This document shows positions 1-6,502 of a DNA stretch of 6,774 nucleotides, one piece after another. Both the position numbers and the translations under genes were made by a program. Location: contig JAITQV010000066.1 in NCBI GenBank assembly GCA_031288765.1, positions 1 to 6,774 of the forward strand, given 5' to 3'. A model generated the notes under the pieces. It did no database searches and was not told the DNA's origin. It saw only the letters and a program-made list of their open reading frames with translations. Positions within the stretch are counted from its first letter, which is position 1; every line of letters starts with the position of its first letter. The stretch is from Planctomycetaceae bacterium (GTDB lineage: Bacteria > Planctomycetota > Planctomycetia > Pirellulales > Thermoguttaceae).

Positions 1-168
1 AATTGGTAGGTACCGGAAGGCAATTGGTAGGTACCAAAAGGGAATTGGTAGATACCGGAAGGCAATTGGTAGGTACCAAAAGGGAATTGGTAGATACCCA
101 AAGGCAATTGGTACATACCGGAAGGCAATTAGTATGTACCAAACAGGAATTGGTACATACCAAAAAGC
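1..168. repeat. 21-bp tandem repeat array, 8 units, cut by left edge
   Basis: Eight head-to-tail 21-bp units fill this stretch without spacers. Each starts AATTGGTA, has two variable bases, then TACC and a 7-nt tail. Two tail types, GGAAGGC and AAAAGGG, alternate in the first four units, giving a 42-bp higher-order period. Units with the AAAA tail contain a perfect inverted repeat TTGGTA-NN-TACCAA. The last units (106-168) are more diverged, as expected at an array edge, and the array continues beyond the window on the left. Because 21 is a multiple of three, several frames stay open (for example an IGRYRKA-type heptapeptide in the frame from base 2, ending with TGA at 206-208). The differences between units mostly change amino acids in either forward frame, so I read this as non-coding. 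Confidence 0.95.
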
Positions 169-238
169 GGTAATTTTTCTTAAATTGAGCATAAAAAGCC
201 GGATTTGAGGTTAATTTTCAGTGATTTTGTAAAGAAAC

Positions 239-271
239 GGCAGGTAACCTTTCGCCGAACAGTTGCCTGCC
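239..271. repeat. GC-rich hairpin, 10-bp arms
   Basis: GGCAGGTAAC (239-248) pairs with GTTGCCTGCC (262-271), with one G-T wobble, around a 13-nt loop that itself contains TTCGCCGAA. No T-run follows, so it is not a typical intrinsic terminator. The right arm and loop match 6513-6532 at 16 of 20 positions, so this looks like one member of a dispersed repeat family. Confidence 0.6.
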
Positions 272-373
272 TAACTGAATAGATACGAAAATTTCATTTT
301 TTCCTAAGCCTGTAGGGCGAGATGTGCAAAACCAGCGGTGAAGCGAAGCGTAACCGCCGGATCGGAACCCTCA

Positions 374-482
374 AGGTAGGCAACCGTTGCGTTGTTGGCT
401 TGCCGACAACAAGGAATATACCGGTCGGCTCTCGCCGACGCAATCGCTCGGCGAACGACTGCGTTGTCGGTTTACTGCCAAC
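374..482. repeat. Cluster of GC-rich palindromes with internal duplication
   Basis: Two short inverted repeats stand out: GTTGTTGGC / GCCGACAAC (391-399 and 402-410, one G-T wobble, 2-nt centre) and GTCGGC / GCCGAC (424-429 and 434-439, loop TCTC). The stretch around 382-410 is imperfectly repeated at about 454-482, both containing GCGTTGT followed by a GCC-AAC type ending. Bases 374-388 (AGGTAGGCAACCGTT) match the reverse complement of 6518-6532 at 14 of 15 positions. The block is much more GC-rich than its surroundings, suggesting an inserted or REP-like repeat. Confidence 0.5.
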
Positions 483-485
483 CTT

Positions 486-758
486 TCAACCCGTCTCATC
501 GATGTATAAAATACTCGCAACAGCAATCGCCAACGCTAACTCGGAATATTCCCGTTCCCAATCGTTCGATAATTGATAAAGTAATTTATCTGCCTGAGAT
601 TTTACGGAAGATAAAGAATCAAGATTGTTATGTTCGGAACTATAATTGAGCGAAAAGGTCGGCTTACGGGATGCCGCCGCCGAAGCATAATGCTCAAGCG
701 TTGTGGTCAACTCTTGATTCCTTGATGTTAATTCTTCATTCGCCGATTGGGAAACAGA
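486..758 (-). pseudogene. Possible remnant of a decayed coding sequence
   Basis: A minus-strand frame stays open from just after TAA (759-761) to TGA (486-488), about 90 codons. The encoded peptide has protein-like composition: a glutamate/glutamine-rich stretch (NEELTSRNQELTTTLEHY) that could be a coiled coil, then an alternating polar/hydrophobic helix ending YIDETG. It contains no ATG; the only bacterial-type start is a TTG at 710, with no ribosome binding site and in the middle of the apparent coil. I recognise no family. It may be the 3' end of a gene whose front has been lost, lying downstream of comB on the same strand, or a chance open frame. Only its composition supports it. Confidence 0.2.
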
Positions 759-839
759 TTAGTTAATAGATACGATTGACGTGTTAAAACGGATAGAATT
801 ACAGCAAGAACAAAATTCAGAGGATGGACACATCAACAT

Positions 840-1637
840 TTAGAGATGAATTTCCGGCACAAGATCAATCGAATCTATTTTCGCCGCAACCGCAATATCC
901 GCTTCCAACCCCAACATAATAAGATTTTTTCCGCCGCGGCTTTGGTAAAGAAATTCAATCAATCCAGACTCAGAAACAGATTCGTTGTTATCGATAAAAA
1001 AACGATTTTCCCAAAGCTGTTTTGCGGTTTCGGCATGGTGATTCCACTGACATTGGTTCCGACATTGATTCCGGCATTGATTCTGATATTGATTTTGACA
1101 TTGATCTTGCCGGAAATTCCGTGACAGCCGAGAAACAAGACAACCCGCCAATAATAAATCTTCTTCCGTAATTTCCCCGTCCGTGCCAGCACAGAAAATT
1201 GCAATTTTGTTTTCGTTTTTCAGCCGTTCAACAACCGCTTGGGCGTTGACCAGCCCGGCAACATAAAGATTTCGGGCTTTTTTAGCCGCATGTAAAGCAA
1301 CCGTTCCATTTGTTGTTGTCAGAATCAAAATTTTATCGGCGATTTTTTCCGAAGTAAAATGTTGCGGCGAATTGCCAAGATCAAACCCCGCAATAGGAAT
1401 CCCCTTCCGTTCACCTCCCAAAAGCACGGAACCTTTTCCGTACTTTTTTTCCAGAAGTTCTTTCTGTTGCCGAGCCTGTTCAATATCCAACACCGGAATC
1501 ACATCTTTGACTCCGCCGGCAAACGCACTTACAATAACTGTTGTTGCGCGAAGCACGTCAATCACAACAGCAACAGAATCCGTCAAATCCTCATCTTGTG
1601 CATACGACGGTAACGGATAAACATTGATGGAAATCAT
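840..1637 (-). CDS. comB: 2-phosphosulfolactate phosphatase (ComB family)
   Basis: This 265-residue protein belongs to the ComB family, whose characterised members are magnesium-dependent phosphatases that convert 2-phosphosulfolactate to sulfolactate, the second step of the archaeal coenzyme M route; the bacterial role is less clear. Family-typical blocks appear in order: D27-VLRATT near the N-terminus, GGERKG at 74-79, GFDLGNSP at 84-91, TTTNGT at 107-112, CAGT-DG with an acidic EED at 149-160, and a C-terminal LGLEADI...VPEI segment. The start ATG gives the usual family beginning (MISINVYPLP), but no Shine-Dalgarno site precedes it. Residues 178-197 are a low-complexity insert that makes it longer than the roughly 240 residues I expect. 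No soluble signal or membrane segment is evident, so it should be cytoplasmic. No comA neighbour is visible. The family call is firm; the physiological substrate is inferred. Confidence 0.93.
   Translation of the reverse strand: MISINVYPLPSYAQDEDLTDSVAVVIDVLRATTVIVSAFAGGVKDVIPVLDIEQARQQKELLEKKYGKGSVLLGGERKGIPIAGFDLGNSPQHFTSEKIADKILILTTTNGTVALHAAKKARNLYVAGLVNAQAVVERLKNENKIAIFCAGTDGEITEEDLLLAGCLVSRLSRNFRQDQCQNQYQNQCRNQCRNQCQWNHHAETAKQLWENRFFIDNNESVSESGLIEFLYQSRGGKNLIMLGLEADIAVAAKIDSIDLVPEIHL
1047..1106 (-). repeat. In-frame 12-bp tandem repeat inside comB
   Basis: Five imperfect 12-bp units, on the coding strand of type AATCAATGTCGG, encode five tetrapeptides: DQCQ, NQYQ, NQCR, NQCR and NQCQ (comB residues 178-197). 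The insert lies between the helix DLLLAGCLVSRL and the following helix starting near AETAKQLWE, a position that should be a surface loop. The period is a multiple of three, so changes in copy number keep the frame. It adds four cysteines close together, unusual for a random linker. Confidence 0.9.
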
Positions 1638-1806
1638 GATTTTGTGGTGTGCGAAGTGTGATTTTTATGATTCTGTTTTTGAAAATCACATAAATCATTC
1701 AACTTACGCAAATCATTGTTCGGACAATTGAATTAGAAATACTGTAATCGTTAAATCTTCAATAAGATTATGTTTCGAGATATTGTAAACATTTTATAGA
1801 TCAATA
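1638..1806. other. AT-rich spacer between the two minus-strand genes
   Basis: These 169 bp separate the stop of the large gene from the comB start. They contain three small inverted repeats: 1658-1689 (listed separately), ATTGT-TCGG-ACAAT at 1715-1728, and AATCTT/AAGATT near 1756-1771. None is followed, in the minus direction, by a T-run convincing enough to call a terminator. I found no strong sigma-70 promoter for comB, so it may be read from the large gene's transcript or from a promoter unlike the sigma-70 consensus. Confidence 0.5.
1658..1689. promoter_or_regulatory. 8-bp inverted repeat upstream of comB
   Basis: GTGATTTT (1658-1665) and AAAATCAC (1682-1689) are perfect reverse complements with a 16-nt spacer. 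The repeat sits about 20 nt upstream of the comB start codon on the same transcript side, where it could be an operator or a leader hairpin. Function is inferred from position only. Confidence 0.4.
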
Positions 1807-4800
1807 TTACGAAACATTTTTTCTTTTTGATAAATAAATTTTGTCTTCTGTTATAACTAACCCGGGATGGTTCTGTAACATGCTTACAGTCAGCCGTGCC
1901 TTAACAAGTTGGAGATCATCACGCAAATAAGAGGACATCTCAATCAAATCCGCTTCGCCCTTGAATTTTCTTTTTAATATTTCGACTATAATATCGCCGA
2001 ATGTTTGCGGAGCGGATATGTTATTTTTGAAACCGTACACAAGTTGTGTGTTCCCAAAAGTAATAACCGATTCCGATCGCAATAACAAAGCAAATAGAAG
2101 ATCGGATGTCCATCGTATTCCATGAGCAAGTTTGGGCAGTCTATTTTTATATTTCGCTAAGAATTGATCCGCTCTTGCATACAGCAATCCCTGAGAAATA
2201 CAATAATTCCAATATTCCACCGCCAACTCGAGAATGGAATTTTGTTTCGTTTGATTCCAATGCAATGAATTAAGATGAACCGCTCGTTCCGAGTCGTACT
2301 TTATAAGTGATTTCGCCTTGGCATAAGTACAGTGATATTGTTGGGAATCGAGACCGCTTTCCCGCGCAAAATCTTCCAATGACTCATAGCTTACAACATC
2401 TCTTTTTTGGGCAACCCAATTTTCCATAACTTCAACATTTTTTCTTTTATGTTTTACCTTCGTAACACTAATACAGGGACTCCGCATAAATGCAACACCA
2501 AGCATGTCGCGTGCTTTCAAACATGAGTGAAGAGCATGCACGGAAGGAATACCTTCCGCTTCACATTCGGATTGATATTCATTAAAAAGCGTGTATAACG
2601 AAACATAGGGAGCTTTTGACCTTTTAATTAATTGTTTCACCCTCTGTTCAATTGCAATAAGGAGCGGATGATCTATAGGAATATGTTTTCGATACGCATA
2701 AACACCGCCGCGTTCCCAGAGAAAAATATTTTTGTCTATGAGACATAAAAACGTTGCGGCAGCATTGACCTGCTTTTCGGTAAAACTGTCATTTTCCGTA
2801 CGTTGACATATAAGAGTCAAAATTTCCCTTGCACAAAGAGGATGCGGCGCTCGTTTAAGAACATTACTGACCATTTTTTGCATGGAACGGTTTGTAGAAC
2901 GATAAATTTCGGCATCACCGAAAATTTTAGGATATAACGAATCGGAAATACATTTCCATGTCAAGAAAAATTCGGAAATTCGCTGAGGCTGGTCAGCACA
3001 CTCCGAACAACATGTCTTCAAAAGTGTTACAAGTAAACTGTCACGTGTTACCGTTGACCGTTCTTGAGCCGCTTCTTGGGCAAAATAAGATATTTTTGCA
3101 ACTAAACGTTCACACCGTTGACACGGATAAGACTTTGTTGAATAGTATCCTCTTCCGTGATTTATAATATGATTTACAATATTATTCGTTGCCCGATCAA
3201 GTAAAAACTTGATAAATACCCGATTACAATCCTGATCAGACCAGCCGTTATCCGCTGCAAATTGTGTTGCGATTTCGTGGATGGGCGCAAATCCTCCCAG
3301 TGTTACTATTGATTTTTCCAACATTCGGTAAACTTCGGCAAAGATACTTTGTGCATAAACATGATCGGAAGGAGTTTTATTTTTGATTTCAATCTGGCGA
3401 ATACGTTCACGAGTCAACCCGTATATTTTCGCGACTTGTTCCAGAGTTCTTCCTTGAACCCGTTGTGCTATGATATCAACGGCTCGATCGGAAAAAACAT
3501 AACGTTTCAACAAACTGATAAGCAATGTTTTCGGAGTGGATTTATCAAGCGGCGATAACTGAAATGGAAAACCGGAATGATCCGCATTGGTTTGATTCAA
3601 TTCGATTAGTAGCGCCGAATTATTTATTGCGGAAAATAGGATTTTTCGAATCCTTTCCTGAATCTCGGTAATTTTTGTTTTTGAACAATGTTTTAAAAGA
3701 AAAAAGTGTGAGCATGTTGTTAACAAAAGTTCTCCTAATGTTAGAATACCCATTTGTTTTGTTATTTGTAACATACGTCCCTGAACAATTGAATCCAGAC
3801 TAAGATTCGGTAAAAATGTTTCATGAAACATCTCCGCAGAAAAGTTTCGGTTGTGCCGACCTCCGAAAAAAGGCAATACGAATAATGCCTCTTTGTTGAT
3901 TTCTTGTTTCCAACCTTGTTCTCTTTCATCATCGACAAAAAAATCAAAATATTTATGAAGATCCAAACATGATTTAAGTAACTCATACTGTAAGGATTGA
4001 ATTGTCCGGGCGGCTTCCCAATCGCCTTGTGTCAATTTCACTATATCTTCAAATGAAACAGAAAAAAAGTCTTTTGCCGTTTCAAAATCATTAAGATAGT
4101 ATTTAATAGCCGTGTTTTGTGTTTGATTTTTTTGACAATGCAATAATATATTGAAATAAGATGGAATAGTACGCAGAAACTCAACCGGTGTATGACGGCT
4201 TTGCCATTCAATTTGAAGTTGCCGAAGATCAGGATATGTTTCGGGAATTGAAAAAAATAGAAAGTCCCGTAACGAATTAATGGCATTTTGCTGAAGAAAC
4301 TCGGCAGCAATATCGGAGATGCCAAAGGATGCCGGCGGTGTTGATGTCAGAAAATCATTCAAGGGATTTTCCGTTTTTTTAATGATTTGAGAAAATTCTT
4401 GTTGTATTTGATAAAGTTCTTCATAAGCCTCCATTATAGAGGTGGAAACCAATTTAAGAATATTCAAATTTGCTTTTGTTAACTCGCTTATTTTTGAGAT
4501 GCCGAGATGCCACAATGCTTCCTTTGCATTCGGAGTCAAATCCAACAAAAAAATCGAAAATTCATCATCGTACGAAAAATCGGAAAGAGAACCGATTTTT
4601 GAACGAATAATTTTTGTACGAACCTCCACCTGTTTAAACAAAAGGGAACGCAATGTTACGAACCCAAGGTTTGGCGTATTGTCAATTTGATTAAAATCAA
4701 AACAAGCAAATTCCCGCCAATTTGAAATACGATATTTTGTGAGAACTTTTTTTTCGCGGGGATTCAGTAGAATCATCAATACCGGACATTCTTCCAGCGA

Positions 4801-5289
4801 AAGGGGGGGAATATCAATCAACAGTTTTTGAACAATTTGTTTTTGATTTTGTATAAGGAAGTGACGAGTTTTTTCTCCAAACCCTTTTGGCAAAATCATT
4901 TCTGATAAATCAAGGTTTAGGAAATCATCAACAGTTGTAACATTTAACAAAACGAGAACACTACGTTCTTTTTTGGAGAATTTGATATTCTGTATCGGAG
5001 ATTGGAGTGTCAAAGGAGCATATTTATTTTGTTCATCGGGCTGTTCCTTTTCACAAATTTGTTCTTGCAACAATTGAAGCCTTGTAATTGTTGTTTCTCC
5101 GAATCCGCGAATTGTAAACAATTCTGAGAAGTCGTACTTACAAAATGCATCAATAGATGTAATCTTTAAAGTTTCCAGGGCGTGCTTTTCCCGTGCCGGT
5201 AGATTGCCGATGATAAAAGAAAATTCATTTTCATTCTCTTTCTCATCGGAAGGATTTTCGGGATAACTATCGAAACGTGATTCTTCCAT
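1807..5289 (-). CDS. Giant DNA-binding protein with alpha-CTD-like repeats and a sigma-70 region 4 helix-turn-helix
   Basis: 1160 residues, no gene name recognised. The N-terminal half carries helix-hairpin-helix units resembling the RNA polymerase alpha C-terminal domain at about 28-80, 102-152, 174-222 and 247-297, with weaker ones near 318-365, 390-440 and 493-553. Unit 3 keeps the alpha-CTD-like PNLG turn (206-209); units 1 and 3 have arginine (R33, R178) where E. coli alpha has DNA-contacting R265. Residues 613-634 closely match sigma-70 region 4.2 (TLEQVAKIYGLTRERIRQIE). C723/C726 and C761/C764 could bind zinc. From about 655 on, several segments look like winged helices (655-715, 803-872, 873-945, 1096-1156). 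Sigma regions 1-3 are absent, so it is not itself a sigma factor. Likely a cytoplasmic transcription regulator or RNA polymerase-associated DNA-binding protein; this role is inferred. I prefer ATG 5289 over an in-frame TTG at 5301; neither has a Shine-Dalgarno site. Confidence 0.93.
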   Translation of the reverse strand: MEESRFDSYPENPSDEKENENEFSFIIGNLPAREKHALETLKITSIDAFCKYDFSELFTIRGFGETTITRLQLLQEQICEKEQPDEQNKYAPLTLQSPIQNIKFSKKERSVLVLLNVTTVDDFLNLDLSEMILPKGFGEKTRHFLIQNQKQIVQKLLIDIPPLSLEECPVLMILLNPREKKVLTKYRISNWREFACFDFNQIDNTPNLGFVTLRSLLFKQVEVRTKIIRSKIGSLSDFSYDDEFSIFLLDLTPNAKEALWHLGISKISELTKANLNILKLVSTSIMEAYEELYQIQQEFSQIIKKTENPLNDFLTSTPPASFGISDIAAEFLQQNAINSLRDFLFFSIPETYPDLRQLQIEWQSRHTPVEFLRTIPSYFNILLHCQKNQTQNTAIKYYLNDFETAKDFFSVSFEDIVKLTQGDWEAARTIQSLQYELLKSCLDLHKYFDFFVDDEREQGWKQEINKEALFVLPFFGGRHNRNFSAEMFHETFLPNLSLDSIVQGRMLQITKQMGILTLGELLLTTCSHFFLLKHCSKTKITEIQERIRKILFSAINNSALLIELNQTNADHSGFPFQLSPLDKSTPKTLLISLLKRYVFSDRAVDIIAQRVQGRTLEQVAKIYGLTRERIRQIEIKNKTPSDHVYAQSIFAEVYRMLEKSIVTLGGFAPIHEIATQFAADNGWSDQDCNRVFIKFLLDRATNNIVNHIINHGRGYYSTKSYPCQRCERLVAKISYFAQEAAQERSTVTRDSLLVTLLKTCCSECADQPQRISEFFLTWKCISDSLYPKIFGDAEIYRSTNRSMQKMVSNVLKRAPHPLCAREILTLICQRTENDSFTEKQVNAAATFLCLIDKNIFLWERGGVYAYRKHIPIDHPLLIAIEQRVKQLIKRSKAPYVSLYTLFNEYQSECEAEGIPSVHALHSCLKARDMLGVAFMRSPCISVTKVKHKRKNVEVMENWVAQKRDVVSYESLEDFARESGLDSQQYHCTYAKAKSLIKYDSERAVHLNSLHWNQTKQNSILELAVEYWNYCISQGLLYARADQFLAKYKNRLPKLAHGIRWTSDLLFALLLRSESVITFGNTQLVYGFKNNISAPQTFGDIIVEILKRKFKGEADLIEMSSYLRDDLQLVKARLTVSMLQNHPGLVITEDKIYLSKRKNVS
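3388..3453 (-). other. Sigma-70 region 4.2-like helix-turn-helix coding segment
   Basis: Codons 613-634 of the large protein. The recognition-helix part RERIRQIE is identical to the sigma-70 family signature, and TLEQVAKIYGLT before it aligns without gaps to the first helix and turn of E. coli RpoD. The preceding helix (about 588-612, including LLKRYVFSDRAVDIIAQRV) fits region 4.1 loosely. After the signature the chain departs from the sigma pattern: the usual alanine-leucine helix is replaced by KNKTPSDH. Confidence 0.9.
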
Positions 5290-5471
5290 TTTTAGAGACA
5301 ATTATGTAGAGGGTAAATGTTTTTTAAGGCGGTCATAAAAACTTGAACAGATATAAGGGCATAAATAAGAAAATGTTGTAATGATAATAATTGTTTAAAT
5401 AAATTAATGGTATGATAAATTCGGCGGAATGAAAAATGAAATACAATAAAATCGGATAAAAAAACAATATT

Positions 5472-5499
5472 TTGACACAAAATTTATGTGAGTTATAAT
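5472..5499 (+). promoter_or_regulatory. Perfect-consensus sigma-70 promoter, plus strand
   Basis: TTGACA (5472-5477), a 16-nt spacer and TATAAT (5494-5499) match the sigma-70 consensus at all twelve positions. Its -10 overlaps the -10 of the oppositely directed promoter for the large gene, sharing the symmetric TTATA core. Expected transcription start is near 5506, pointing into DNA with no recognisable gene. AT-rich DNA makes chance -10 elements common, but an exact -35 at good spacing is much less so. Confidence 0.6.
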
Positions 5500-5520
5500 T
5501 ATTTCATTAATTTTTGTAAA
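5492..5520 (-). promoter_or_regulatory. Sigma-70-type promoter for the large gene
   Basis: On the minus strand, TTTACA (-35, bases 5515-5520) is followed after exactly 17 nt by TATAAC (-10, bases 5492-5497), each one base from consensus. Transcription would begin near 5485, leaving an untranslated leader of about 195 nt before ATG 5289. It is the best minus-strand promoter I can find upstream of this gene. Confidence 0.6.
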
Positions 5521-5757
5521 TTAATTTATGTAAAAAATTTTTCCGTTCCAATTTCAAACGTCAGACGAAAATTTAATTCCTCAAAACGAAAGAGGCTCTA
5601 TTATACATAAAGAAAAGCAGACTGCAATACCAACACTGCCTTTTTTTGCCTTTTTCTGAATTTTTTTCCTGTATTTACAGACTGGTGTGGTTGTGAGAGT
5701 TAATTTGGGCAAATTAAGCAATTTTTCTTTTAAGAAACTTCTCCGAGCCTGTTTTTT
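5506..5757 (+). ncRNA. Tentative non-coding RNA downstream of consensus promoter
   Basis: Bounds are guessed from the promoter and a T-run. Nested complementary segments could close a rod-like fold: AGGCTC (5593-5598) with GAGCCT (5745-5750), then an AAAGAAAA near 5609 with TTTTCTTT near 5725, then CCAACAC near 5632 with GTGTGG near 5686 (one bulge), and a small inner hairpin CTGT/ACAG (5669-5680). GAGCCT is followed by GTTTTTTG. I recognise no known RNA family; the size and rod shape would loosely suit a 6S-like RNA, but several internal T-runs argue against this. Support is weak. Confidence 0.15.
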
Positions 5758-5802
5758 GACGGGATAAAACACCAAATAAAATCATATAAATCCTGCCTAT
5801 CA

Positions 5803-5942
5803 TGCCCAACAAGATTGTTTTGGACAACGAATTTTGTATCTATTCAGTCCTTATGTTAAACAATGAAGTTTTCTTGCGTCGTTGTTTAATAAAGGACGGG
5901 ATAGATACAAGTGTTTACATCGAAAACAGGCAACTTTGGGCA
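5803..5942. repeat. Imperfect palindrome of about 140 bp with 64-nt arms
   Basis: The arms 5803-5866 and 5879-5942 are inverted copies around a 12-nt centre. The inner part is strong: GTATCTAT, GTCCTT, TTAAACAA and GA are shared in order (5836-5866 against 5879-5908), with a few mismatches and one single-base gap. The outer part is weaker but still aligned, with TGCCCAA at both tips and GTTTT about 15 nt inside. No T-run follows, so it is not a standard terminator. It could be a small mobile-element-like repeat or encode a long hairpin RNA. A 64-codon plus-strand frame across it is probably incidental. Confidence 0.75.
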
Positions 5943-6252
5943 AAAACCGCCGGTAACGCTCTTCACACTTTTACACACCTTTGCGGTTCCCGTTGACACA
6001 TGACTTTTCTTAATTCCTTAATTTATATCATGTTAAAACATGAACACAACGTAATTTCTCACCTTTAAGACAGGAAAAAGATGTTACAAAAGCCCGGAAA
6101 ACATAAGAGAGATGAAAAAAATCTCACAAGTGATGAAATCAAAAAATCAATTTTTGACGACCGTAATTCGATTTTTGAAAACCGTCTCACCTGAAAAAAT
6201 GCCCCGTTTCTACAGAGATAAAACCTGTCACAGGAGAGGAATCGCAAAAAAG

Positions 6253-6281
6253 TCAGGTGAAATGGCTTCCGTTTCACCTGA
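6253..6281. repeat. Perfect 10-bp inverted repeat TCAGGTGAAA
   Basis: TCAGGTGAAA (6253-6262) and TTTCACCTGA (6272-6281) are exact reverse complements with a 9-nt spacer. A third partial copy, TCACCTGAAA, lies at 6187-6196 in the same orientation as the right arm, 87 bp upstream. The arrangement could be an operator or a hairpin; no gene adjoins it. Confidence 0.6.
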
Positions 6282-6502
6282 AATAATGTCCATGACAAGA
6301 GAAATAAAAAAAATCTCTCTAGTATTTTTTTCACTTTTTTACCCGAAAACCGGAATTTCCACCATTCCAATTACTAAATGAAGAGTATTATGAACAACTT
6401 AACTGTAAATCTAATCCCATTGGTCAATACAATTTTTGACCATTCCGAAGCAACCGGCATAACGGCAAAACAGGAAAAGGATTTTAAAAATCAAAAGCCG
6501 AT

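Larger units (their letters stand above)
169..839. other. Gene-poor intergenic region with palindromes and a possible gene relic
   Basis: No open frame here looks like a healthy gene. The stretch holds an AT-rich lead (169-238), a hairpin (239-271), a GC-rich block of small palindromes and an internal imperfect duplication (about 374-482), and a minus-strand frame that may be a decayed gene (486-758). Short frames on the plus strand across 322-649 read through the palindromes, are arginine-rich, and have neither a ribosome binding site nor a recognisable family. I see no convincing terminator downstream of comB. Confidence 0.6.

Noticed and set aside
1..168. CRISPR array or plasmid iterons
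   Set aside because: Units are contiguous with no spacers, which excludes CRISPR. Iteron-like unit length fits, but no replication initiator gene or DnaA box is visible.
2..208. Open frame through the 21-bp array, encoding IGRYRKA-type heptapeptides and ending at TGA 206-208
   Set aside because: A second forward frame and most of the reverse frames are also open because the unit length is a multiple of three. Unit differences do not favour synonymous sites in any frame, and no start is visible.
322..649. Two overlapping plus-strand frames of about 85 codons
   Set aside because: They run through GC-rich palindromes, have arginine-rich low-quality translations, lack ribosome binding sites and match no family I know.
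846..1204. Other frames on both strands within comB
   Set aside because: They are shadows of the clearly conserved comB frame and owe their low-complexity tails to the 12-bp repeat.
5290..5301. TTG start four codons upstream for the large protein
   Set aside because: ATG at 5289 is in frame and neither start has a Shine-Dalgarno site, so the ATG is the simpler choice; the TTG cannot be excluded.
5292..5480. 62-codon minus-strand frame in the leader of the large gene
   Set aside because: It begins with TTG only a few bases from the predicted transcript start and ends two bases before ATG 5289, so a coupled upstream ORF is conceivable. But it is hydrophobic AT-rich sequence without a ribosome binding site or recognisable motif.
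5581..5775. 64-codon basic minus-strand frame
   Set aside because: TTG start, no ribosome binding site, and the lysine-rich translation follows from T-runs on the plus strand.
5802..5996. 64-codon plus-strand frame starting MPNKIVLDNEF
   Set aside because: It lies across the 140-bp palindrome, which explains the open frame better than coding does; no Shine-Dalgarno site or family.
6065..6381. Overlapping frames on both strands (101 and 89 codons)
   Set aside because: Both are low-complexity translations of A-rich/T-rich DNA filled with short inverted repeats; neither has a good start context.
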